A stretch of 64,000 bases of DNA, taken from NCBI GenBank assembly GCA_029532415.1, contig JAQOTA010000014.1:186001-250000 (forward strand), written 5' to 3'. Below are positions 20,533-31,403 of this stretch, piece by piece. The position numbers and the translations under genes were made by a program. A model generated the notes under the pieces. The model saw nothing but the letters and a program-made list of their open reading frames with translations. It was not told where the DNA came from and searched no databases. Origin of the DNA: Marasmius tenuissimus. Lineage: Eukaryota; Basidiomycota; Agaricomycetes; Agaricales; Marasmiaceae. Numbering within the stretch: position 1 is the stretch's first letter; each line of letters opens with the position of its first letter.

Positions 20533-21765
20533 TGGCACAAATACTGTGTAAAAATTATCTGTGAGATTCGGGTGATATGAGATTCGAGTCCAGCCTGTGA
20601 GATTTCCTTTTTGACGGACTTTCCATGAGTGAGATTTCCCTCGCAAGGTGAGTTTCCAGCAGATATTCAATCGAAGCTCCCTAGATTTTGAGAGAAAAAC
20701 ATCTCGATTTGAATGGGATGCCGTAAAACAGGGGGAGATATGAGTCAAAACCACTGAAAAGGGAGTCAAGCTCATCACGTAGCGTTGCGAGCGCAGACAT
20801 GCCGCTTTTCCCGAATGTTGTCCTGATAGCTACTGACGCGGACGATTGACTGCCGGTGAGGTACGGCCGGCATGGAGGTTGGCAACTTTCCTTCCTGCTC
20901 GTTGCTTGCAGTAGCTTGCAGTCCTTTGTTGGAAGATGGTACGGTCTCACTGCAAAATAGCACACTGAAGATTCTGTTGCCCGACATGAGAAGTCCTCGT
21001 TGTCGTCATTGGATGATCACACATAATCAGCGAATTCAAGGCAGAAACTACCCATGGGGGAGCTTCTTGACGCGCTAAATCAGTAGGTTGTTGTCAAGAT
21101 CGTGGTTCCATCTCTTTAGGGTTTTTAAGGTTGCTTGAATGAACTGTAGCTCTAACAAAACACTGTGGTATGTCATTTCAGTTTATGGCAATATTTGCTC
21201 CTCCCCGGGCCTTACTCATTCTTGAGTTTGTACAAACGAGGAGGCGGAACGGGTGGGAAAAATAATTGGACCGCAGCCACTGCTGGTAGAGACGGGTTGG
21301 AGCTCTTTGTAGGCTTTTTTTTGCCGCTGGTTTTGTACTGGCTGCAATTCTCATTTTTCTGGCTCTGGCGAGAAGGGATGATAGATTGTGGAGCTTGCGA
21401 GCACACACCTTTCTCATGCTAGGGCCAGAGCTATGTAAGAAGGCAATAAATGAATTTGAAGAATTCTGAAGGGTTACCGGTTACCCCGTGGCTCGGATGA
21501 AGCGTGGGAGACGGCCCCAACTCAACATTCCCTTGTCTGGAGTCGGACTTTCGACGGTCGACTCGACTCGGATCGCGAACTCGAGTTGAATCTCGCTCGA
21601 GGTCACTTGAATCGGGACGTCTTCCGGCTCGAATTTTCTTGTAATCCATTCCACGAGGGAAATCTCATCCATAAAAAGTCTACTGAGGAATGCAATCTCG
21701 CAGGCTGGACTCGAATCTCATATCACCCGAATCTAACAGATAATTTTTACACAGTATTTGTGCCA
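20533..21765. mobile_element. 1.23-kb DNA element with ~115-bp inverted repeats (TA target)
   Basis: The left end TGGCACAAATACTGTGTAAA is repeated in reverse complement at the right end (TTTACACAGTATTTGTGCCA). With mismatches, the match runs about 115 bp to GAGATTTCCCTCG. The dinucleotide TA flanks both ends (20531-20532 and 21766-21767), as expected for Tc1/mariner-type insertion. The interior holds only short frames (for example 21165-21422 on the plus strand and 21481-21672 on the minus strand) and no transposase motif, so it is probably non-autonomous. It sits between F1 and the NOT3/5-like gene. Confidence 0.8.
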
Positions 21766-21955
21766 TAGAAAACTATAGGAGAAACTTGCGAAACTTGCTT
21801 AGGGTGTCGATACACATACACGTTTGTTGGATATAGCTGAGATCAGCCTCGAGGCCAGCTCTCACCCGGGACCTTCTCGGTTGAGACTCAACCACGACGC
21901 CAGAATTTCGTCTTGTTCAGACGACCAAGTCATTTACTGGATATCACTCCTCGCC

Positions 21956-22967
21956 ATGGCATCAAATAAGATACAAAGTCAGCTCCAACATATCACGTCT
22001 CGCTCAATTCTCTTACCACTTTCTACAGCCGAAATCGATCGAACGTTGAAGAAAGTCTCTGAAAGCGTCGAGTGCTTTGAGACTATACACGAGAAGATAC
22101 AGGCCTCGACGAGCCAGATACAAAAAGATAAGCTCGATTGTGATCTCAAGACTCAAATCGCGAAGCTTCAGCGATTACGAGATCAAATCAAGAGTTGGTT
22201 GGCAAGCGATGGGATTGAGGACAAGTCACGACTATCGGACAACCGGAAGTTGATTGACGCTGTGAGTCCCATATCTCCTTCTTGCGCTCGCGTCCTGCTC
22301 TGGTACCGTCGCGATGTTGGGGCTTCAAGGAGGGCGCGTTGCGAGTTTAGTGGATCGATTTTTCTGACACCGAATTCTCTCTTCCTTTTTTCCTCATATA
22401 GCAATTGGAGAAGTTCAAGGCGTACGATAAAGGGATGAAAACCAGGGCGTTTTCAAAGGACGGTCTCGTTGCCGCAGCCAGGCTAGCACCAAAAGAACAG
22501 GAGAAGGAGGAAGAGGTTGCATGGTTACAGCTGAAGGTCGAAGAGCTGCAGATGCAAGTGAAAATAACTGAGGCTGAGATAGAGTCTCTCCGAGGAACGG
22601 GGAAGAAGGCTCCACCAACAGTTCGGACACAGGGATTGGAACATATGAATGAGAGACGAAGTTGGCACATTGGCAGGCTAGAAATGATTCTATGCCTTTT
22701 AAATAACAACTCAATACCACCGGAGAAGGTGGCCGACCTACACGAAGATGTGTCTTATTTTGTGGAATGTAATGCGGTATGCTGCAATCTATTCTTCACC
22801 CTCGAACGATTTTGATATAGTATATGCAAATCCAGGAGGAAGATTTCGATGAGGACGAAAGCATCTACGATGTCCTCAATCTGGATGAGAAGGAACGGAA
22901 GTTCCGTGAACTCGCAAATGAAACAGATGACAGGGACGAGTCGGATGGCGCGAGCGAGGGTGCATAG
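21956..22967 (+). CDS. NOT3/NOT5 N-terminal domain protein, stand-alone
   Basis: Predicted 253-aa protein matching the N-terminal coiled-coil domain of the CCR4-NOT subunit NOT3/NOT5, which acts in mRNA deadenylation and decay. Exons 21956-21977, 22029-22261, 22402-22776 and 22836-22967 join in frame (762 nt, 254 codons). The first intron (51 nt) has length divisible by three; splicing it gives [20 protein letters not shown], which fits the family start far better than reading through. Other family hallmarks are [62 protein letters not shown] and [15 protein letters not shown]. Full NOT3/NOT5 proteins continue for hundreds of residues to a C-terminal NOT box; here the frame stops soon after the N-terminal domain. 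It is therefore either a truncated paralogue or a dispersed partial copy. Splice sites are intact, so it may be expressed. Confidence 0.82.
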
Positions 22968-23182
22968 CTGGAATTTATTTCCGGCTTGCAGCCCAGCAAG
23001 CAGGACCGCTGCCTTCAGAACGGTTTTTGAATGGGGCGTACGCTCGCTCTCTTTTTGTTGTAGAGACAAAGACATAAACAGAGCAAAAGAGGGTTAGGGG
23101 TCCGGACAGACGCTATATTGACTGCCTTTTATTGGAATGATTACGGGGGAAACCCAGATACATATTCTGTCGTATTAACACA

Positions 23183-23513
23183 ATGGCATCCAGGAGACGG
23201 AGGGATGTGATACCCAATGAGACGCCGCACGAGGCTCACTGGAGGAATTGGTTGAGCAATTCATTGGCATTATTCGCATCTCGGTCTCCTACCGCGATTG
23301 ACAGCATTTCTGATTACTGGTAAGTAACCATCCACTGATTGGCAGGGAGGCCTTTTCGAGACGTCTTCACATCCTCAAAACATCCTCATCACCTTCAACA
23401 TTGTCTTCTTTCCATCCAGCAACGCCCGACCACGTTGGTCCTGGGCCAAAGCCATGAAACGATATAACCCTGGCGGTAGCTTAGTGTGCCCGTTTGCCGG
23501 ATGTTTGAGTTAG
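23183..23513 (+). CDS. Small hypothetical protein, two exons
   Basis: Exons 23183-23319 and 23420-23513 join in frame to 76 aa (231 nt with stop). The intron has GTAAGT at its start and TTTCCATCCAG at its end. The product begins MASRRRRDVIPN and has a Trp-rich middle (HWRNWLSN, RPRWSWAKAMKRY) with no signal peptide or clear membrane helix. I recognise no family. Support comes only from matching splice phase and good splice-site sequences. It begins 215 bp after the NOT3/5-like gene on the same strand. Confidence 0.3.
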
Positions 23514-23799
23514 CGGAAATAAGGACTCTCTTCCAGACCTACAGTGAGCCTAGAGCCCCAATGACCCTTCGGTTCTACCTCCTCTGTATCTGGGACAAAG
23601 ATACGCCAGTAATCGCCTTGATGGTCCACGGCTGGTCGGTCTTCTTCACGTTTTGGATTACCCGACACCACTTCCGGCTCCTCCTCTTCTTCGAATTCTG
23701 CACCGTAAATCTCCCTCTGAGCAATATATCTCGCAAGATCCACCATTCCCACATAATCCTCCTCTGTCGGTAGTAGCTAGTATCCGCTCCATCGAGTCG

Positions 23800-24294
23800 A
23801 TGACGACACCCTTGTTGTCGTTGTCCCGTAAAAAAAGCGACAGTTAGGTCGTTCCCGGACAATGTCGACCTGCTGGCGAGTACGTCGAGTTGGTTCTGCA
23901 AGATGGTCCAATTGAAAATGGGTGAAGGGATGGATATCGCCGGTTGTTGAGACCACGAGCGTGCCAGCCAGTAAGTCGAGTGATTGTATCGTGAAGGTTC
24001 TACGGTGTCGTCGTCGTCAGGGTGAGACCAGATGCGTCAAGATTAATTTGTTGTGCTTCTAGTATCAGCATATGAGGCCGCAGAGGGGGAGACCGAGAAA
24101 GATTGGAAGACAAAATTTTCGTGGTGACACGGATGACGGTTAGAAAGGCCAGAACGAGATTCCTCTTGCGTAGTCATCCTATTCATCCCTAGGTATACTC
24201 CCACAACCGCAGGCCCCTCATCCTACATGCTATCACGATTCACCGGAAAAATTAGGCCAGGAACGAGCGCAGGACAAGGTGGGAAGAAGAAGAG
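23800..24294. repeat. Dispersed repeat, copy 1 (second copy at 57140-57690)
   Basis: About 500 bp shared with 57140-57690 in the same orientation. Shared landmarks are TTGTCGTT.TCCCGTAAAAAA at the start, GTCGTCGTCAGGGTG, AGAAAGATTG.AAGACA, and GGCCAGGAACGAGCGCAGGA near the end. Both copies end at a boundary module (24295 and 57691). The minus strand of this copy and its left flank (23510-23901) has short open pieces that may be a degraded gene, product unknown. Confidence 0.6.
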
Positions 24295-24308
24295 GTCAAC
24301 AGACGCCC
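24295..24308 (+). repeat. Boundary module copy c
   Basis: GTCAACAGACGCCC, one transposed pair away from the consensus, followed by GGCTTTCACTCAAACCATCA. The large inverted-repeat element at 24365 begins about 57 bp downstream. Confidence 0.55.
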
Positions 24309-24884
24309 ATAACGGACCAGGCTTTCACTCAAACCATCACGTCGACACGGTTTTCCACATGACGAAAAGTAGGACGAGCTATAATTAAACTACCCAGGCT
24401 ATACCTAGGCATAATTAAACAGGTTTAAACAAGCCCGGGGGCATTCTATGGCATTCACTACCTACTATACACACTATCTAGTTTATCAGTAGAATTAAAC
24501 AAAGGCATTTAAACACGAACGGCCGGGAAGATGTTACTGGTTTAAACCACCACATTGTCAGGTTCAAACATGGTTGTTTAACCCGACATGTGAGGCGTTG
24601 AACCAGGTGTTTAAACCCACCTGTAGCGTATAAAACAAAACAAATTGAGCCACAGCTGCGGAGAAGGTTAAACTCTCACCGAATGTCAGCCGCAGGACAG
24701 CTGTTTAAACAGGCAGCATATCCAGGCCGGGAGACCACTGTTTGTGACTCAAACATGAAAGACTAATAAGCTAATATAGTCAGAGATCAGGCTAAGTGAA
24801 CAAAACACAGGAGGAGACTGACCGTAGGTCGTCACTGGAACCACAAAGCTGCGGATATCTCCATGATGGGTTAACAAATAAATA

Positions 24885-25034
24885 CTGACCTATTTCAATC
24901 AATTCGGATGGCATGTGACTTTCCCACGGAGATTTTTTTCGCCAAAAAATCCCATAAATCGAGAAAAAATTAATGGCGGGGTTTCCCAAAAGTGGGTGTG
25001 ACGTGTGACATCCGAATTGATTGAAATAGGTCAG
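24885..25034. mobile_element. 150-bp nested MITE with TA target
   Basis: Perfect 26-bp terminal inverted repeats start CTGACCTATTTCAATCAATT. TA lies on both sides (24883-24884 and 25035-25036). It has no coding capacity. Tc1/mariner-like by its target, and nested in the larger inverted-repeat element. Confidence 0.85.
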
Positions 25035-25084
25035 TATAAGAGAAATAATTAGTCATAGTCTCACCAACATTGTAGGTATTCTCC

Positions 25085-25136
25085 ACCCAGCCCAACCCAA
25101 CCTAACCTATCACCCCAACCTAACCTATCACCCCAG
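25085..25136. repeat. Short tandem repeat, CCTAACCTATCACCCCAA type
   Basis: Two copies of an 18-bp unit preceded by CCCAGCCCAACCCAACC. Read on the minus strand it contains GGTTAGGTTGGG, loosely telomere-like. It lies inside the large inverted-repeat element and is more likely simple sequence. Confidence 0.5.
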
Positions 25137-26326
25137 CCTCTACGAGAATTGAGATGAAGGGACCTTTATACTGGCACAGTCAGCGGGGACGCTGGTGAAC
25201 CACTCACCAGTCAGCATACGGGACAGCAATTGATAACAGACGGAAGCTGATAGGGAAAAGCTAGAAAGATGCCGGTTACTGTTGCTATGCCTCGGGTTTA
25301 TGATCGACGCTTGGTCGGAGATTTCTCAAAGCTGGGTGATTTCGGTGGTGGTGGTTTCGGAGTGAGCTGGCATAATTTGCTTCTGTTTGCCCGTCGGTTG
25401 ATGACATGTGAATTTCCTGGGAGTATGGGCGCTTTTGCAAGTAAATGGCAAAGAGGCGCCCGGATGTCCAAAATTTCTGCGACCCAAGGTTCCAGAGCGC
25501 AAACAATAACAAACTCTGCCAGCTCATCCTTTTACCACCACGACCCACTGCACGTCGCCGCCTTACATTCCAACTCCATGATGGATTATTAAGGACTTTT
25601 CACCACCAAACGCCATCGGTAGAAGTCTGAAGGATACCTCTCGGCTTTTGACCTCCCACTGAGCAGACGGCGTTCCACGTTGCGCGTTGCCAGTATTTGT
25701 GCAATCTATTCCACTTTTCGCCCTCCAGGCCGCTGGGCTCGCCCCGTCAACAGCTAAGTGCGGTAAGTTCATACTCTACTACAGTTGTTCTCACACTTAC
25801 CCTCATGTCAGGATTCAAGGTTTGACAACAATAAATTAAACGTTATGTATCTCCTTCTGTTCTTCGCGGCTGACGTTTGGCTCGGGCTTGTTTAAACGCT
25901 CGGTCTACTGCATTTAAACATGTCAGTTTAAACAGTCGTGAGCCTGATGATGTGGTTTGAACAGGTATTATGCTACCTGTTTAAACAGCTGTCCTGCGGC
26001 TGACATTCGGTGAGAGTTTAACCTTCTCCGCAGCTGTGGCTCAATTTGTTTTGTTTTATACGCCACAGGCGGGTTTAAACACCTGGTTCAACGCCTCACA
26101 TGTCGGGTTAAACAACCATGTTTGAACCTGACAATGTGGTGGTTTAAACCAGTAACATCTTCCTGGCCGTTCGTGTTTAAATGCCTTTGTTTAATTCTAC
26201 TGATAAACTAGATAGTGTGTATAGTAGGTAGTGAATGCCATAGAATGCCCCCGGGCTTGTTTAAACCTGTTTAATTATGCCTAGGTATAGCCTGGGGTAG
26301 TTTAATTATAGCTCGTCCTACTGTAG

Positions 26327-27640
26327 ACATGACGTCGTTTTCTCTCCCTCTGTCGCGTTATTGGCATTGGCTGCATAATAATTTCGTTCACGACTAGCAT
26401 TCATAAAGCCCGCCAAGTTGTCCAAACGGCTGGGTGAAGAGACACAGCGTAGATCAGGTGTGTATATCATGGTTGAGCTGTTACATCCTCAATAACAAGA
26501 TCCAAATCAGGGCAACTACCTATTCGACTCGTTCATTTACTTTGCATGGCAACGGCTCAAAAGTTCAACAAGACACTCGGCGATCTCTCGACCTCGCACA
26601 GGCATAGGTTACCTACGCAGAAGAAAATGGTGGGCTCCTTCCATCTATCCATCCGGCCATTTTTGTTTTCTGATCCCTCTTTTGTAGGGTCCTGTCGAAA
26701 CTCTCGAATGGGCATGCCATTTTACTTGGCCAAGCAAGCCCTCATGCCCATCGATTCATCTCATCTCGTCTTGGTACCTGCGCGTATCTCTTGGCCGGGT
26801 ACTAGGCACTCCTCTTCGGTGTAGATCCCCGTCACGTTTTTCGGCTCTTCACAGTGCATCGCGTAGATCCGATATGGCGAGTTTTGTGTTGATGTTGTCA
26901 GCAAGGGTTTATGAGCAGGATTGAACTTTTGTGCGACGAGCAACGTGCGTTTCCTTTTTGTTTTGCTTCTTCTTCTCCCCCGCTACTGCATGCTTATTCG
27001 TGATTTCACAGTCACCATTTCAACACATCCACCCTGAACCGACCAATGAGCACGTCTGCACCAACTCCACCATTCCTAATCTTCCACTGGCAGCTCACAG
27101 TACTCTCAACCATGGCACCGATACACTGCATACACACAGTTAGGGATCTTCACCAGTCGCTCGGTACATTCTTCCAAGCCAAGCCACCCCGCTTCACCAT
27201 CGCTGTGCGGATTTGGGCATCGTAGACGCCAGCACCCGTTTTCGTCTACCAATAGGCCCGCAGTTACCATGATCTGTCTCGACCGCGATTCGAGTTTTTC
27301 GAGTCCTGCTTCCAGGCGTAACCCATCTCAATGAATCTACACCAAGCCTCAGCATCACTGTCACCATATCCCTGTGAAGCACCCAAGGTGAGTTGTACTC
27401 GCTACGGATACTTCAGACGGTTCTTCTGACCCAAAAATCCAGGGAATACGAGGCTTCCATCTCGTAGTTCTGGTTGTTACGCAGCACTGCTCGAGTGTTC
27501 AAGCTTCGAAAAAAGCAGGCGTGGATCTAACACCATGGCGTAGTCTTCGTCTGGTATAGTCGCTGGACAACAACTTCATCTGGGGTGTGTTCGTCTCTCA
27601 TCTATCTCCATCAACAAACTCATTCACCTCCCTACTCCTA
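26327..27640 (+). other. Degraded exons of an unidentified family (unit U2)
   Basis: The segment 26625-26770 has an intron-like stretch ending TTTTCTGATCCCTCTTTTGTAG. It is followed by an exon related to 44937-45010 and 39360-39425 (roughly: alanine-rich start, then FYL then TK or TR then AL). A second exon end near 26930 is followed by another intron-like stretch with CTGCATGCTTATTCGTGATT, also repeated at 39655 and 45250. Frames are broken, so this is a remnant. I do not recognise the family. Confidence 0.4.
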
Positions 27641-28300
27641 TGCAGCTCTCAGCGCCGTTCGATCGCTGAAGGTGGTCTAAAGCGATGTGCCCCACTCTCT
27701 CAACAAAGAACAAGGCGAACCTACGCCAGACACTGTCCCTGGGCCAGTTACTATCGCTAGTCGGCGCGAATCGTTGCCCTTCAGCGTTACCGATGCCACC
27801 ATCATCGTCCAGGGCCAAAGGAAGATGTCGACCCGGTTCACTGCACAGCTCCTCTAGCAGCCTACTGCTTCATGACAGGCTTCCTCGACTGCGCCTGTTT
27901 CTCGGCCGTCGTCACCTGGTGTGGGTCTCAAAGTGGTGTTTTCATCCAGGTGCGATTATGTGCCATCCGTCTATTCGACCTAACTAACACCTCTTGATCA
28001 GCTGGCAGTAGCCCTCGCCCGCCTCCTCGAAGGCCCCATCCAGGCTCGGACACCACCTTCTACCTCGTCGACTAACAAGCTCCAACCTCCCTCGACACCT
28101 TGCCTTTCCCCACGTCGGTAATCCAAAAACGACATTGGTTCCTCTCAGGCACATTCATCCAAGCTCTTCCTACCTTGGCAGTCCCGGCACCCAGTCGGCG
28201 ATGAGCAATTGGATCCGATGTGGATGATGGGGTTGCAGGGAGTTATGGGGAAGCGGTCCCTCTCTGCGTTCGAAACTTCCATGACACCTAGTGAGCTCGT
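27640..28300 (+). pseudogene. DUF1275-like membrane protein remnant D2
   Basis: One exon is well preserved: VHCTAPLAAYCFMTGFLD, followed by ACFSAVVTWCGSQ and a VFIQ end at about 27950, then a splice donor GTGCGATTATG. Next come LAVALARLLEGPIQART (about 28006), a frame break, FIQALPTL-like residues (about 28150) and LQGVMGKRS (about 28231). The 3' part after 28300 no longer aligns. Several frame changes and missing segments rule out a working gene. Confidence 0.6.
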
Positions 28301-30504
28301 CGTGGGGGAGAAGACAGTGCTGGAGTGCCGTGTAGGGAGACGGGGAGGTGTAAAAGCTAGAGTATGCTCGATGGATGCGGGGCAGGGGTTTATTTCAGTC
28401 TGGGATGGTGATAACGATGTTGGTAAGTTATCCGAATTGTTGGTTTGCGAAACATGTGCTGAACGCAGGCTACGATTCTAGATTCCACAGCCCGCCCGTG
28501 AAAGAATGCTGATCTTACATACCGATACACTTGACTCGTATGGGTTATACATTACTTATGATACTCGATGACAGAATCGAAGCGACCTAAACAGGTTCGA
28601 CAGGAACCGCGACCTTCAACCCTTGGGAGTGTGTACGACCCAAGTCCACTCACCAACGGATGAATCACATTGGTACTAGTTTGACTACTGGCTCGAAGTT
28701 GTCGCCCATCGTGAGCTCTGTAGTGAGATACTAAACTTGATTAGCAACGCCGGTTATTCGTCAGGTTCCACTGCTCGTGCACATAATCAAAGTGGTCCAG
28801 AGTCACAGTGTGCACTGTGGACCCATTCGAGTCCATAAGTGCACGTGATCCGTGTTTGATTCATTGTTAAGGGACCCAAGCCGCTCGACGGATATTTTGG
28901 GAGAAATCTAAGCACCACTTCGTATACCCGACCAACGTAAAGTAGTTGTAGATCGATATTTCCATTCAAAGTGTGTTTGAATGAAAATCTCTAGTACCCA
29001 GAAAATCCTACGCGAGAAAGAAGAGTATTCTGCCATGGCCATCGATCGATTTCAGATTTCTTTAGAGATAGAATATGCCTTCGTTCACAAACCTGTTCAT
29101 TCCAAGACTCAAGGGAGAAAACATAGATAAACCCGCTGGCGGCGTTTCAATAGATAGTACCTGCCAGTTGGGCGCATTTGACAAATTCGTCGTATCGATT
29201 CGGGTGGTGGATGAACGAGAACTTTGAAATTTTTGAACATATTGGCTTCATGGCTGGCTATCAAAGGGACGGGCGACTGTCGACTGTCGACAGGTGGGAA
29301 AGAAGAAGACGATCGAGTCAACAAGCGCCCATCGGGAACCAGGCTTTCGCTCGGACCATCACCATCACACCGTCTCTCTACTGACTCTGGTGGCGAAAAA
29401 CTCATCTCACATTGGCATTCGTGAACGCAAAATTATGTCTGACCAACGACAGCTCACCGAAATGGCTCATTGATCGATGGAGAGCGTCCTCGTAATTCAC
29501 GTTGAACACACCGACTCTCGAGAGTCGGTTGTGTCTATTTTCTAGCCTCCTTGTTCATTATCCCGGGTCCAGGTGTGTCTTTTGCCTAGTTGAACGAACT
29601 TGGCTTCGAGCTCACTTAATTTCTTGATAGCTCTCCAGAGACACCATCAGAATGGTGCCTTCTTGGCCGACACGGTACACACGATTTTGGATGGTACGCT
29701 CCACCTTGAAGCACATCGCCAGGTAGTTGATTCCGAACGGTCACGGACTTGGAGTTGACAGGTAGATTCGGATGGCTGGAACTGGCTTGGGGATCCGAGT
29801 TGGGTTTCGAGAAAAACATCGACGCGGTTAGGGACAGTAAGATTGAAGGTGCTGCTTGAGGGAGCCTCGTTTGGTGCTCGGTAGATCTTGCAGCCAAAAT
29901 TGTGGGCCCGCGCGATATTCGTGAATTGGTACAGGAGTCTTGGGTCAGAATCGGGGAAGATTTGTTTGTTTTCGGGTCTCAGTGTGTAAAGGGGTATGTT
30001 CAACGCTCACCTATGGATCTATCTCGACTGATTTCTCTCTGCTTTAACAATAGGCTCCCCGTCACGATTCATCGTGGTTTTTGTATTTCCATACAGCGAA
30101 TCTATAAAATCTCTATGATGCTATTCAATCCCAACGCCCCGTACCCGAAGTGGGGGCCGGCTCTCCAAAAATCTCTTCCTGAGCCTCCCCGTTGTCCGCT
30201 CACCATAGTTGGGCTTCGCTTCTCTCTCTCGCAGTGGCGGACTGACCTCCGAGTCTCACTTCGAGGGATCTATTGACAGCACAGCTCCTTCTAAGGGGAT
30301 CAAAGGGGTCACGGCAGTCCGAGCGCGCCAGCAAGCGAGCGTCTTTCTCTGGCTGTTAAATTCGTTAGCTCTCAGGACGGCACCTTGTAGATGCGTAGGT
30401 ATGCTCAAGGCTGCAATGCTGATTCTTCCAGCGATGGGCTTTTCCCAGCAGATCACTGCGATCAGTAATGTTGACTTTCCCTTTCCCGAGGATGGAGTCC
30501 AATA
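28301..30504. other. Region with no recognised gene; carries module copy d
   Basis: A plus-strand frame at 28209-28481 continues from D2 but is out of the family frame. The minus-strand frames at 29616-30003 overlap in two phases and fit no family I know. The boundary module lies at 29317-29330. Confidence 0.4.
29317..29330 (+). repeat. Boundary module copy d
   Basis: Exact GTCAACAAGCGCCC, followed by AACCAGGCTTTCGCTCGGAC, nearly identical to the downstream half at copy c. Confidence 0.6.
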
Positions 30505-31193
30505 CTGCCTTTTGCATAATTCCGTGAAAATGGGAAAAAAGTTTTTGCCTTACGTGACCCGGTCCGGTACTTCCAGCCGCAGCGGCAGGCGGGATTTTCC
30601 GAGAGGAACTGGAGGGTACTTAGTGGCGTGAGCAACGCAGGGCGTATTGGCCACGGGCTATGAAGTCCTATGCTGAATAGGATGATTAGCAACAATAATC
30701 TTGAGACTTGTAAACATTTCCGGAGTCATTGTAGTAGATAATCATGTGGGGTGCCCATTTGTGCTTCCCAGTTATGTTGCAGCTTATTGATACATCACAC
30801 TCCGCGACTGTTTTCCCTAGCTGGTGATAGAAATTGACTGCAACCGCAGGGTTTGAGGCAATAAAGCAATAGTGTTATTCATACTTCAGGAATCAGTCAC
30901 TGAATGAGTTCTGTAAGTTGTGTTCATCCGGACGGTTACGGTAGTAGTGGTCGCCTTCAAAGCCCCAGGTGGCCATGAGGCTATAAAGCTCATCAAATAC
31001 TTCAACATCCTGTACCGATGACATTGAAGGAGAAGTCGTGTTGGGCGTGTCGACGTGCTAGCTACCCACTCACTGGACTGATCATGACTGCGGGGCTTCA
31101 AAATGTCTCTGCCGCTGCGGCTGGAAGTACCGGACCGGGTCACGTAAGGCAAAAAACTTTTTTCCCATTTTCACGGAATTATGCAAAAGGCAG
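30505..31193. mobile_element. 689-bp inverted-repeat element with TA target
   Basis: Terminal inverted repeats of about 85 bp (30505-30588 and 31109-31193) start CTGCCTTTTGCATAATTCCG. They differ by one T in a T-run. TA flanks both sides (30503-30504 and 31194-31195). No transposase is present. It lies about 210 bp upstream of NACHT gene N2. Confidence 0.85.
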
Positions 31194-31403
31194 TAATTAT
31201 AGGAAGGGCTCGTGTAGACGGGCACGCGGAAACCATATCTTATGACAGATGATGGCATATGGCACGCATGGGGCGGTGTTATGGTGACTCGAACGGGCAC
31301 CAACACCGTCGCCCTATTCCCTACTCGCTGATCGCTCCTCCCATTCCACACCTCTCTTCGCTGACCATCGGACCTTCCGGTTACTCGGACGTTCTCAAAG
31401 GCC

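Larger units (their letters stand above)
24365..26326. mobile_element. 1.96-kb element with ~370-bp inverted repeats, hAT-like
   Basis: The left arm (from about 24368) and right arm (to about 26322) are reverse complements over roughly 370 bp. The match starts AGTAGGACGAGCTATAATTA and continues through GAGAAGGTTAAACTCTCACC with few differences. The 8-bp sequence ACATGACG flanks it at 24357-24364 and 26327-26334, which fits a hAT-type duplication with slightly eroded termini. Each arm carries several copies of TTTAAAC or TTCAAAC, like the subterminal transposase-binding repeats of hAT elements. No transposase frame is visible in the ~1.2-kb interior, so it is probably non-autonomous. A 150-bp MITE is nested inside. 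Confidence 0.75.

Noticed and set aside
25085..25136. Internal telomere-like tract (GGTTAGGTTGGG on the minus strand)
   Set aside because: Only two short units, imperfect, and located inside a mobile element. Not enough for a telomere relic.
29616..30003. Minus-strand gene at 29.6-30.0 kb
   Set aside because: Two overlapping frames are open to similar extents, neither shows a motif, and start and splice signals do not decide between them.
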